Assembly (NCBI GenBank): GCA_008508345.1
Contig: QNGE01001037.1
Coordinates: 106,635-170,634, forward strand
Direction of reading: 5' to 3'
Length of the DNA: 64,000 bases
Origin: Paragonimus westermani
Taxonomy: Eukaryota; Platyhelminthes; Trematoda; Plagiorchiida; Troglotrematidae
This document shows, piece by piece, positions 36,192 to 48,600 of the stretch. Each line of letters begins with the position of its first letter. Within the stretch, counting starts at the first letter, position 1. The position numbers were made by a program, and so were the translations under genes. The notes under the pieces are model-generated. The model worked only from the letters and a program-made list of their open reading frames with translations. It was not told the origin of the DNA and made no database searches.

Positions 36192-38322
36192 TTGCTTAAG
36201 CCACGGACTAGAATTATGTCGCTTGATAGGAAATTCTGCTGCCATGGTAGCAGATTCGAACAATTCTGTCCGAGAGTTCAGTTTGAAATTTTCAACGGTC
36301 AGTTAGAAGATGTTGATCTGTCTTCCGAACTGAACTCCGAACAGTTTACATCTATCCTTACAGATGCTTGCTTGAATTATTGAAAATATATGACCTCGCT
36401 CTAAGGCTTTTTTACAAAGTCCCACCTGGAGACGCTTGACGGCTCAGAAGACGATCATTCCATTTTCGTATCGAAGCTTGATAAAAGAACAGGAACTGTT
36501 CTTTTGGGTAAAACATACCACGTAAAACATATCACATTTTGTCGAACAGAGCGAAATTTCGTAATCAAAAGGCTAGACATTAAGAAACAAAAAAGACTCT
36601 AAGATTCAGCGCAGAATGAAACAGGCTGATTCCATTGGCGCTCTCTTATTTGATCGTGTTCGTCCAAACAAAATCTCATATTTCTCGTCTATACGACATG
36701 CCTAACATATACACGGGTGGAAGACCACTCAGTTCGATACTTGACATGTTCCACTCTTCCTACCTGCGGTTGCAGAGTGGCTAGTAGCAATTCTGTAACC
36801 AGTTAAGATGAGAATAACCAGGTGCAGATTGTATGATACTTTTAAATTTGTGGACTTATCTGTAAACCTTAATATAACGGACAATAAATACCCGCTTTAT
36901 GTGTTGTCGTTAATTACTAACATACTATTGACACGAACCATCAATTTTTCAATGTGTGTACAACGAGAATCACAACATTAACGTTCAGCTATCAGTAGAA
37001 CTATTATCGTTCTGCACAGGCAATGTCCAGTTTAAGTTTAATGGTGAACCATACCGTCAGGTTCATGGTTTTTATATGGTCTCTCCACCGGTCCCAGGGC
37101 TTGCCAAAATCCTTGTGAGTATGCTAAAAAACAACAAGCTGAATGAGACAAATAAAGAAACTAGCTAGTATTGAAGATACGCAGATGATATCTTTTATGT
37201 AGTAGACTGCTCCAATGACACTGAGAAACCGTCAGAAATTGTTAGTGAATCTCAAAACAAAATTACGTCCACTTTTGGGAGGAAATTAATGCGGAACATC
37301 ATTTTTAGACGTGGTACTGATATGAAAACCATTCACTATGGGGAAGTCTATTTGGGAAGAAAGCACTTTCATATGTACATTCCGATTGGACTAAGAACTG
37401 GTCTTGTGCACATTATGAAAAGCAGGGGAAACTGAATCAGTACGAAGGACAATACAGAGGAAGAATTGTGGAACTTACGAGAGATTTCCAGCACTGATAC
37501 CTATCCCGAAGACTTCCACAGCAGCAATGTGCAGGAGAGACACGTGTGACTCTCAGGGAATTTTGTCGGTAAGAAAGAGGTCTAATTGTATTTGCCATTC
37601 AAAAGTGACGCAGTGGCGGAGTTACTATCGCGTCAAATCACTAACTCCATCCACAAGATTTAATGTGCCGCATATTCTTTTATCAAATTTAATTCAAAAC
37701 TGACATCAACACTGGATGTGAAAGGCAAATTGCTTAATAATATGGTTCGTTTCTTGATCTATTCATCTGGCTGTTCCTGTGGTTCAGCATACATAACTCG
37801 TGCCACCACGAGCTCATCCGGAAGAATACGCGAAAATTGACTTGCTTGGTTGAACTCTGAGGCAAAATAGCAACCATTCAACAATTCTGGAGTGCTTTTT
37901 CGATTGTGACCGACGCATAGACAGGAAGAGAATATTTCGAACCGGTCATCGGGTCCTCACTAACTTGTCGCAAAAGGTCACATTCCGAGGCAATCACACT
38001 TCGCCTACACCAGCCTAATTTGCCGGTACAGAAATACTTCGTTCAGACTCTGAGGCCTCCTTGATCAAGCACGCCTGTCCAACCTCTGAAACAATTTGTC
38101 TCCGTCCCACTGCTTCAGCCCGATTAACATTGACTACCTAGGACCGACTTCGTTCGTGGTCCTAACCACAGCGAAGCATTGTTAATAATTTATCCAATCA
38201 CATTGTGCCTTCATTATTTTGTTGATCAATAACTCCCTAAATTGTCACTTAATTTTGTGTAACTGTCAGCCAAGGAGGAGACTTTATCAAAAACAGTCTG
38301 TTCACTGAGACTTTGCTTTTCA
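36192..38322 (+). mobile_element. Degenerate Penelope-like retroelement (RT plus GIY-YIG)
   Basis: Motifs of a PLE polyprotein appear in the right order but in shifting frames. They are an N-terminal segment LNSEQFTSILTDACLNY (to 36383), TGTVLLGKTYHVK (about 36490-36530), LFDRVRPNK (about 36648), SRLYDMPNIYTGGRPLSSIL (36685 on, compare LYGMPKIHKPGVPLRPI), and FNGEPYRQVHG (about 37034, compare FNGKYYRQTDG). The catalytic YADD of the RT palm follows (37178-37189), then HFLDV (about 37300). A GIY-YIG endonuclease remnant with CSCGSAYITRATT comes last (37765-37840). Several frameshifts and stops make it non-functional. Its 3' end is repeated in inverted orientation upstream. Confidence 0.85.
36956..37168 (+). 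pseudogene. PLE reverse transcriptase palm fragment
   Basis: This is the longest open piece of the RT. It contains CTGNVQFKFNGEPYRQVHG, typical of the strand and turn before the AMGSPLGP motif; here that motif has decayed to FYMVSPPVPG. The frame breaks just before the YADD box, which is read one frame over in RYADDIFYVVDC. Confidence 0.8.
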
Positions 38323-41300
38323 TGGTGTCCCTGGGCTTTTGAACTTTTTAAATTAAATATTTGTATTGTCTGTGTTTACCTCCATCAAATCCGGTGATCC
38401 GACAAACTGCGAACGTTACTCTTACTGTCCAAACCATTTAAATCTAGATCATTATTTCAGAAGGAACCGGTGCCAAAATGTTTCCGATGAGTGTGTTTTC
38501 ATTTTGGATGAAATCTGAATTTCGAACATTGCAATCATTCAGCTGCAAACCAGTGCTCCAACGACCACTCCGTGCTACCCGATAATTAATTAGGCTTGCA
38601 AGCCCCACATTCCCGGTATCCCTTTCTGGAACATTTTTTGCGGTCATACAAAAGTATGGTATGACATCCGGTTCTGAATTACGCTATTGAAGAGAGTGGG
38701 CTCACATTTTCCTTCAATTTACCCTTACGAATTTCTGTTGATAAATATGCTTTTATGACCGATTAAAACAGAACTATTGAGACTAATCAATCTTTTCAAT
38801 TCAACAAATGAGAACAATAATTTAGAGCGTCAGCAGCTTTTGCATTTCATGTTGTCCGTTAATCTACACACGGTATCAAAACAGCTGTTTGCGTAAGCCC
38901 CAAAAATAATGTTTGAAGAAATCGCAGGCGCACGTAAATCGCGCCAAAGTTGATGTACATAACTTCGCGCGACTGTGATGTGTCACACAAATTGACAGTT
39001 CATTGAGCGTGTACGGTTTCTTATGTGCGTGTGTAGATATGCTAAATTTTACAAATTTGTTTATATGAATTTCGCAACGAAATCCTGCTCCACATACCAA
39101 TCTTGTTCCACATAATCTCCCAAAAAACTTCCTATAATTCGGATTGGAAAATAAGATAAATTCTGAAAGACAGTCCACAAAACTCCGGGATGAGAACTGT
39201 AAGAAAAACGGTCAAACGTGAAATGATAAGCAGCTGTGTGGACTTTCAAAACAAACGTAGGAAGGGAACAAAATGCAGGAAAATCTGGACACATATCCAG
39301 TTATTAGACAGTTTCTGTTTATTTCAAGAATAAACAAAGTTGACGATGAACAAACATCAATCCAGGGTCCAGGCTGCGTACACTTGTTTGAGGGTTGTGT
39401 ATCGACCTAGAGAGTTCCCGTTCTGCAGCTGTGTTTAAACTGTACAAAGTTGCTGGTCCCACTCAGAGTATATACAGAACAATGAAAAGAAAAACAGCTC
39501 GATTGTACCCGACTTTAAGGACATTTGTATTGATTTAAAGTGCGTATAAGCTGCCATTTGGAACTCTAAATTGTTGAATTACTACTAGGCTCATCTGAAG
39601 AAGTTAGGGTCACAACCGTTAAGGGTAAGCACACTTCGTACATCCAGAGAATGTGATAGCAATCAGTCCATTTATTTGAATTCTGGCGAGAATTATGCTC
39701 TTAGCCACCAGTTGCCATATTTTTTTCAAGGTTTGGCGTCTCCATGATGTTTCCAGGCAGTCATTTTAATTATTTGCGATTAAGCATATAAAGCGGAAAC
39801 AACATAAACATCTCCTTAGTAAGCTGTCACATTATTTATCAAAGGTGAGTTGATGGGCTCTCCCAGAGGTCTGGCCAGAGGGAGACAAGAATATTCGAAG
39901 TGGAGATAAAATAAAAATTTGAAAATGATCAAATCAATATAAGTTTAAAGATTATCCACACAACGTACATAACGGACTAAAGAGACGGTGTGCAGTTGCT
40001 GTAGTATGCTGTGTTCCAATCTGAAATTTTGCTGTCCCTCTTGTTCCGCAGCTCATATGCACCTGCCGAGGCAGCTAGTCATCGGGGATTTCGTAAATCA
40101 CCAAGAGTAGGCGTAAAGTTTATCTACGGTGATATGTCTGTTTCCACTCTGATTCGAGTTGCGTATCAAGACTTTTGATTTGACCACGACAGTTTATTCG
40201 TACACTTGCAATGGTTCCACCATCAGTTAATCGGATGGAAATATTCCGAGGCCAACCCGAATTGGTGATTGCTATTATGATAGTATGGCACAACTGAGCT
40301 GTACCAGGCAATGTGTCAGAGGGTTCATTATGTGTTTCACACCGTAGTAACAACCGTTCAGCTTGGTAAGAGGCCTTGACCACAATTCCCAATTAGAAAG
40401 ACCATAACAATCAATTTAAAAGAAGCCTAATCAAGACACACTGATATTGACACTTATTCTGGAAGGCTTTTCTAAATTTGGTTCCTTTGAATTAGGATAG
40501 TCCGCCTGAACACTGAACTCTACTAAACAAGATAGGAGGGATTTCAATCTTAAAGAACATATTATACTGAAGCTATCATTTTCCAACATACGACGTATGA
40601 AGAATTTGGTGAAAAATGTTACAGTTTGAACATGTGTTCATTTTTGTCTGTGATAGAGAAGAAATCATGGATGGACTGACCAATTTACAATCGGGTCAGG
40701 TGTATACGAAGATGTATCGTGAATAAAAAATTTGAGACCACTCAGACTTTTGCAGATTATACTGATACCTCAAATATGTGACTGGCGATGTTTCTATGTG
40801 CAAGCCATCATGGTAAAAATTAAAATGACACTCATTTTTTCTTGAGTGGTTACTAAACGATGTTGTGAAATTGCCCACGACAAATTTATCCTAGCTTGAA
40901 TTCTACCACGGGACATCTTCCGTTTTGCTTCCTATTCTGATTTACCCGTCTTGAATATTTCACTCAAACGAACCGAGATGAGTTGGATTGATCTCCTTCT
41001 GGCTTCAAAGATATCTAAATGTCCCCATGTATCCACTGACCCAGGTATCTTTATATATACATATATACCTGTCCGGCAAGTGTTTCGCGGAGATGTATGG
41101 TGAGAATTCCATCTAAGCTACAGGCTGTTGGTCAATCACACAAAGGTTGCTTTATATTCTAACGACGTGCGATATACACAGTAGACCACAACTTTTGCAA
41201 AAGGTTTATTTTCTCAGAACACGTGACGTGCTAAACAACAATACGAGTGCATTTTTAATATTAAAGTGAAATTGGCATCTTGCTCATTCTAAATAACAAC

Positions 41301-42149
41301 CAAGTTATTCCACTCTCTCGTTCAAAGCGGGTCACGAGCAGTCACTGGTCAACCGTTGTTTATCTTCTTGCCGAAGAACACAGTAACTTTCAAAATCCCT
41401 ATTCACCGGAATAACCAGAGGGAGTTTCTTGTGGAATGTAAAGACAATCTATTGTTGCTGAATTGTCGTTTAGTTTGTCATCAACCACAAAGAAACACTG
41501 GAGAATCAACATCGCTTTGTTTAACCAAAAGTCGCCGAACTTTTGAGCCCGAAAGCTGCTTTTTATCCGGTTGCACCAGACTCATTCTGGAGCCGTCTTT
41601 TTCATAGAAGAGACCTGATGAAGTGTGTCAATTTGTTGAAATGGTTGTTTGTCAACTCTATGTGCAGAGTGCAAGTTATGGCCAACTAGTACAGACGTTT
41701 TTCACACTTATTAACGTTTGACGGAGCTATGCAGTTTCTTTGTTCCTTTTCAACTGTGTGGTGGACGATTTACTAGAACGAGTATTAGGAGGTTTCGAGG
41801 ACCCTGGATTGAAACTTATAATAAAGATGGCAATGTGGCTGATAGTGAGTATACGGACAAAATGGCTTTACATGGTCCTTCCGGAAAGAACTTGTAAGTT
41901 GTGCGAAACGGATTAAACCACATAGCTGGCCTGTATGACATAATATATGCACCTTCAGAGTGTAATGACACTGACCCTATCCCCGTTTCTGTTGGCAGGC
42001 CGTTTGCGTATGTCAAACATTTTATTCACCTGGGAAATATCAGATAACTACAGAGAATAAAGAAACAACGTGATGCACTCGCCAACCTTCATTACTTGTG
42101 GTATCGAAAAACATTCATTTGTAGATTAGACAGAGTTTACAAAACGCGT
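38323..42149. other. No recognised gene
   Basis: Open frames at 38876-39294 (minus), 40120-40392 (minus) and 41356-41607 (plus) have no recognised domain. A short (TA)n-like run is at about 41050-41068. Confidence 0.5.
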
Positions 42150-42603
42150 TCAGTTTTGCTTTGTTGACCATACACCTGACCATTTCTTGCAAAATTTGCA
42201 TCTAGATCCTCGGCGGTCGATCACCAGTGTTCCTGCTAGTTCGTCTGTGACAAGTGGACCGACCGTGTGAGAAAACAGACGGTCAGTTGGCGCCTGTTTT
42301 GAAAATGTGCGGTTCCGCAACTGATAACCAGGGTAGTGAAAATGCTCAGTTTTCCCTGCTTCCATCCTGCGAGCAGAGCGTGTTCAACACGACGCACTTC
42401 ACAGTGTGGCTACCGGTTGTTGGAAGATACTGCAAGGCAGTCAGATAACGATGCGGTCGGTGGCTATAGAAGTCTCGGCTACAAGTTGGGCATGGCTGAT
42501 AGGTGCTATTCATCCGATTGAGGAAGATGTATCCCTCCGTATCGCTGGCTGAGCAGGCTGTTGACATGTTCGGTTTGTCACAATTACCAGTGATTTCGTA
42601 CAC
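42150..42603 (-). pseudogene. Possible retroelement fragment with a zinc-finger-like knuckle
   Basis: Two overlapping minus-strand frames (42346-42603 and 42150-42365) read protein-like. The first contains PCPTCSRDFYSHRPH and the second RCKFCKKW. Many trematode LINEs encode C2H2 knuckles beginning CPTC or CPHC near their 3' ends, so a decayed LINE is possible. The histidine spacing does not fit a proper C2H2 finger and no RT motif is adjacent, so support is weak. Confidence 0.25.
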
Positions 42604-45600
42604 AGGAAATTACCGACTTCTATCTTCCGGAATTTTACATTGTTTTCGCTTCTTCCTGACATATTTTTACCTTTTTCTCATGTATGTTCCTGTTTATCAC
42701 TATATTACTCTGTATACCAGTATCGAGATTAACGGGAACTAGAGCTATGGTATCTAAAAATGCAGCTCAAAACTGAAAACGACGATGATAGTGAAGAAAA
42801 TTCTGATAGAACATTAGCAAAAGCGCATAAAGTGGTAACTATGGGGTCGCTAGGCCTCATCGTCTACCATTTTTCAAAGTACTTCTGAAATCAACGCGAT
42901 TCAAATAATCTCGTACTCCTCGTCCACAGTCTGCTGAAGGTCATCGTCTCAAAAAACGGACAACAAAATATTTGACTGAAGAAATCATCTTATCCTCCGT
43001 CTTCTTATGCACCACCTCAGACTCAACAAGTGATGCACCTCACATAATAAGAGGTTAGCAGTGACTCACTCTCGCTGGCACCGAAATAACTTCCCATCCC
43101 TCACTGGTTTATTGTGCTGTTCGTGTAGTCCGCACAACCAAACTTTCGTTTGTCCTGTGGCTGACGTATCGAAGATGAACTAGTCAGGTTTGTGTTTCCT
43201 ATTTACGTGGTGTTTAGGGTGAGTGTTGCGAATCTAAGGGTCTTGCACACCCACGATGTTGACTTCCTTCTCAACATCTTCAACCACTAATCAAGGATAA
43301 ACTAAGATTGCGCAATTTATACCATAATGGCGTGCCACGGATTCAGTTTTGTAGGGTAAATGACACTGTGCGACATAAGCTACAAAACAGTTTGAAAATA
43401 TGAAATTTACTTGCTATTTTGCCAAGTACTTACAATCTAATGAACAGCAGCTACACTAGCTACATGAGATCTAAACAAATGATATTCGAGACCCGAATCT
43501 GCATTTGACAGTTCGATGTAAGGCCTTTCTGTGTACTAGAGACTCACTGACAAAGTCTCATATTTAAAAATCCGTCCGGTAACCATATCACGTCAAACGT
43601 ATTGGTCAAACGAACGTCTGGGAATAAACTGATAATATCACTGTATCTTTCTTATAGAATATATCAATGTGAAACGTAACGACAAGAATTTTATTCACAA
43701 TTCATTGTTCAATAGTGTCCCGAGATCAAACGCTTGTTGATAAGTCAAACAATTCAAGTGACGACGGCTTATAGAAGGCATAATCGTCTGCATTAATTTG
43801 ATGGCAGATACACTGGGATTTGAGAAAGGTCCAAATTGTTGTTCTCATTTTGGAGAAAGATTCCTCCTTATCATTCATTCGAACTAGAGCTTTCGCTTCT
43901 TCATTTGTTCTTCGAAAACTAAAGCAAACAATAGGCGCGAAACGGACATAACTGTGAATAATTTTCGGGCAGGTCTTATGATTCTCAGTTAGTTTTGTGA
44001 AATACACCATTACTAGTTAACCAAGTAAAAAACACCACATGTTGGGTTCCAGTAATTTGCATGCCGTAAGTCCGACTATGGTTGGTACGACCCATTATGC
44101 ATGCTAATTTCTGTCATGAAACGTTCATACAATTAAGACGAGCTTGAACATGAATGCAATGATTTGAGCCAAAGGTTCATTTTGATTTCCCTAGACCCCT
44201 TGGCAGTTTTGTTCAGTTTAGACAAAAAGTTTGGGGCAAGGAATCACATCTGAATTGCATTCTAGTCGCTAGCTATTGAATCACATGTTTTTGGCAACAT
44301 GAGACTCTAAGTAACAAACATATACACATTTAGATAAAAATTGATTAAGGATGACTTAATTAAACTGATTTTTTGATGGTCACTTTTACAGAGACACGTG
44401 ATGGCCCACTCTAACTGCAAGGAGCTGGTGGCTGAACAGCAGTAGCATCTTTCATCTACCATTCACACGTTGCTGGGTTTCAGCTCAGCTACCATAGATG
44501 TCACTGATTAGGTTCGAACTGTCTGGGAATCTCGTTCAGCACTGTTTTTCACTGTGTTGCAAACATGGAGAAACGTAACAGCGGAAGAACTAACGTATGA
44601 TCACAGTTCATACAGTTTCAAGCAACACAAACCCAATCTAGGCCTGGTTCGTTGCAATGTTCGTTTTCACTTCCTACAGTTTTAGGTCTTGTGATAGAAT
44701 GAATTTATTTTATTCAACACTCTGTTTTGTGTTCCTTAAATAACGGAATCCGAAATTTCCACAACATGACACTGCAGTGAACGTGGTGGTTTAAAATAGG
44801 TAGCACTCAATCAGAATAAGATCGTGATGTTGAATTGTTTCACTATGGGTTTTGCTCACTTTGTTGACCGAATTCGAATGGTTATCGTTAGCAGATGTAC
44901 TTATATTTCTGTTATGCAAAAATTATTGTCATTCATGGTCGGTTCGCGGACAGGCAAGCATCCACTATTGTTACAGAGAGGTTCGATTAACATTTTTTTT
45001 ACATTTTAGGCATTTTAAGCAATCGACCTCAATGATAGTAGGCAGCTGGTTTGACCTGTTTCGACCAGGTCATCACCGTTTGGGCCAGAAGCACAGAACG
45101 ACGACCTGTTTAAGATAATCAACCACCAGGTTGCGGGTGGAGGACGGTCTACACACCTCTCCCGATACTCGATCGCTCTCAGTGGATCTGATTAAAAACA
45201 CAGGGTACAAATCGGCTCGCAACTACCAACTGTCACCTCGTTGAATGACATTTGTGGCTTAAAATAGCGTATCACCGAGTTAGGAAGTTTGCAGTTAAAC
45301 ATAATGAAAAATCACGGACAAACCACAATGCCGATGAACGTCATCCTAGGCGGTGGAAACGTGAAACTATAAACTTTTAGCGACCTGTATTATCTGTTAA
45401 ATCTATAGATTTCAGGTGAGATGAGAATTACAACTAAACTTCATTCTCAGATTATGGTTTAGCCATGTACAAATTTGCCCACTGAGAAGCCACTGAATGT
45501 TTGGTGTGTGTGAGATTACAAAACATATCATTAAAAAATAAATGTAACACATCGGTGTTCTATCCAACGTACCCGTAGTGATGCAGTTAGATAGTTGATA

Positions 45601-48600
45601 GCGGGATGGTTACACAGTAATAATTTTGAGATTATAAGACATGCGTCGTGAATATGATTCACAATAAAGCCATCAACTGTCCAGAAACCGTACACTTCTC
45701 ATAACGAAACCAGACTCCAATTTCAGAACAACTCGTGAGCAATCGATAAGCTGTTTCATTGCTGACGTTTGATTTCTGGTACACAAGCTTCTTCATACCC
45801 GATGAACCAGTTACAAATCAGGTGGCATTGAAGACAATTTAGAAGTATATAGGTCGACGAAGCCTGAGGCAACCGTTCATAGATCAGCTTCAAGTAAACA
45901 GGTAGTCAGTACTAGATTCAAATTCTCAACTTCAGCTGGTCGGGGACAGGTAAATAGCAAGGCTTAATTGAAATCGATATAGCTTGTCAGATAGGTCGGC
46001 CAAATTACTTATCGCTGAAAGTAGACATAAAGATGGCAACCTTGATTAGTTAAGACGGTTTTCTCATCCAACCATCATACTTTTTCAGTAGTAAAGCAAC
46101 CTAATTATACATTTTCGAGTGGTTTGTTTTGAAGAAAACACTCGTTTTCACCTACTAGTGTGGAACTCATCTACGTTTTCCCGACGTTTAAGCATCAAAC
46201 AAAATACAGGTAAACTTTTTGCAGTGAAGCTAGCGGACACCACAGGTAAAAGTATGGTTTATTGGTTTTTAGACGATTGCGCACAAAGTTTCTGTTCGGA
46301 CAATATGCACATTCGTACCATTATCACATTTCTGGTCCACTGTATGTATCATTCCAGAAAGGCTTAGCAACAACGTAGATAGAAGTTTTTGACGAAAATA
46401 ATAGACCAGATTGTCCTGATCCCCTGATAGTGGGACAGCGATTCATTTAACTGCTCTACTACAGCTCCAACAAGAACATGACAAGAGGTTTTTCCCAAAA
46501 GCCAGCCTGATATATTCTCCGTTTTTCAGTTAGCCAGATGGTAACATCTTTATTTGCACTTGCTTAACGAATGGAACAGGTTGTAAAATCGTTGCTATTG
46601 CAGTGGGGCAAGCCACTCAACGATTTCAGCATAGTTGCATGATTGACAAAATAGCACAAAACTCATGTTAACATTGTCTGCAAACCGAACTACGCACTTC
46701 TCGTGACTAACTGGCAGTTCTCAGGATCCTAATTTGTGGAGCACATCTACATCAACGGCAGTTGGTTATTTTGTAGACGTTGCGGTTTACAAACGTATAA
46801 TTGCTCCTTCAGCTTCAAATAAAACTCCTTAGGCTTGACGTCTGTTATGTTATGTTCAAATTTTTAATGTGGTTAACCACTATGTAAGTGACTGACCAGT
46901 ACGTCGTTACTGACGTTTGGTCATCCTTTACTCGGTATGTCTTTGATAGGCAGCCTATTTTCTTACTCTGGTCAAACCATTCTATTTAGCATCTGGTTTC
47001 TGCTACGGCTATGTTTGATGACAAAACTGAACTCTTGCAGCAGGACGGTTCAGTGCGCCAAAGGATCGTGTCGATGTCTTGTCGTCGTCAGCCGAACTAA
47101 GCGTTTTGGCCTGAAAGGTTGCTTCTATCAAATAATTCTCAACTGTTCGAGGACGTACACGACCTTATTACATGTTAAAATACTCTCCCTATTTCACTCA
47201 ATGTCAGACTGGCGATCTCAGTCGTCCTTGATGGATGTGAAAAGAAAAAACTTGATTTCAATGTGGGTCGACTCAAGTGAAGCCACGAATAGTTCCCTCA
47301 TTTTATGGATTACAGTGTATCACGGTCTACAATCTGCTTCCTGATTAGGTTATCCGTACAATGATCGTTTTCAAGCAAGTGGAAGAGGTTTATTGAGAGA
47401 ATCCTGATAGGAATGCAAAATCGTAACCGGCCGTCCAATGAAGGATCTACAAGTGATGTCTCAGTTTTCGGTGTGGGAAATTCTTGATGGTAGTTAGCTC
47501 CTTTGGTCATGGTGTAATCCTTCCCTACCAAACTCTTTTAAACAGATGACAACACTCCGACTAATTTAACCTTTCTTACAGCTCACCTTTAGACTAGCCT
47601 TGCCTATGCGTCATTACTCTGCTTTTAGCGTCCCTGTGTGTATCCTCATTATGTTGGCAACTCTGTTTAACACTGTCACCGCTGTTATACTGCAACTCTG
47701 GATTTCACTCCGCATTGCATTCAAAGCTGTTAGTCGATTTTTTTCTTTTGTTTTGGATTTCTATCTTGTTTAAATCTTTCATCGGGAGCTAGCATTTGGC
47801 AACTACTCTTTCCTTTCTTTTGTTTCGTGTGGCCTGTCTGTCTGATTAACCATATCCCTTAGTTCCGGATGAATAGTTTGATCTGGTGTGAACCCACTGC
47901 TTCTCAGAGTGGATTGTTGAATTTAACATTTGTTAAACATTCGTAGCTCTCTACCCTCGAAAGCCTTTTCACTATCTGCATTATGTGTACCCTTCAGTCC
48001 TTATTTTCCACGTGTACTGAGAAAAAGGTGTATAGCATTTCCACTAACATTTAAAGAGTCAGGTTGAGCGATCAATTAAAACAACCTTTGAAAATTTTTC
48101 CCTTCTCTGGACCTGGATTTCATTACTTACTGCACGGCAGATATTTCTCCTAGTTGACGTTAACTTCAACAGTGTTTGAAAATTTTGTTTCACGAATTTT
48201 TGTCACTGCTGACACAGAACTTATTTTTGAAATCCCACAGAACAAATCCGACACCCGATTTGATTCTACAACTTAGACGTTCATTCCGAAAAATTATTCA
48301 AAGTTAGTCTGGGCAGACCACAGTTGATCAAGTTTTTCCTTACCGAACTGACAACCTTCGATGTAACAGCCTTACTCGCCTAATCACTAGCTCTATGGGC
48401 GCCGTGAGTTTGGTGCTCATTAGTGAAATGCCGAGTGTTGAATTCCAGTTTGAATTTCGCCAAAATTTTGTAGCTGTTTAATGTGAGCCACAGTCGTTAT
48501 ACACTCCAGCCTGTTTGGTAAGGTCAATTCAAAATGATTGTGATTTAGGCGACTGCGTCACGGACGATGGACGCAATGCCTACTCCAGGCTGTGTATATA

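Noticed and set aside
35886..36263. 126-codon minus-strand frame between the two PLE pieces
   Set aside because: It overlaps the start of the plus-strand PLE and has no recognised motif, so it is probably an antisense shadow.
44511..44520. GGTTCGAACT, a B-box-like sequence
   Set aside because: No A box or stems at the expected distance, so chance.
46937..47344. 135-codon plus-strand frame, the longest in the window
   Set aside because: Residue composition (many Cys, Leu and Ser in no pattern), no domain and no splice context; it looks like chance openness.
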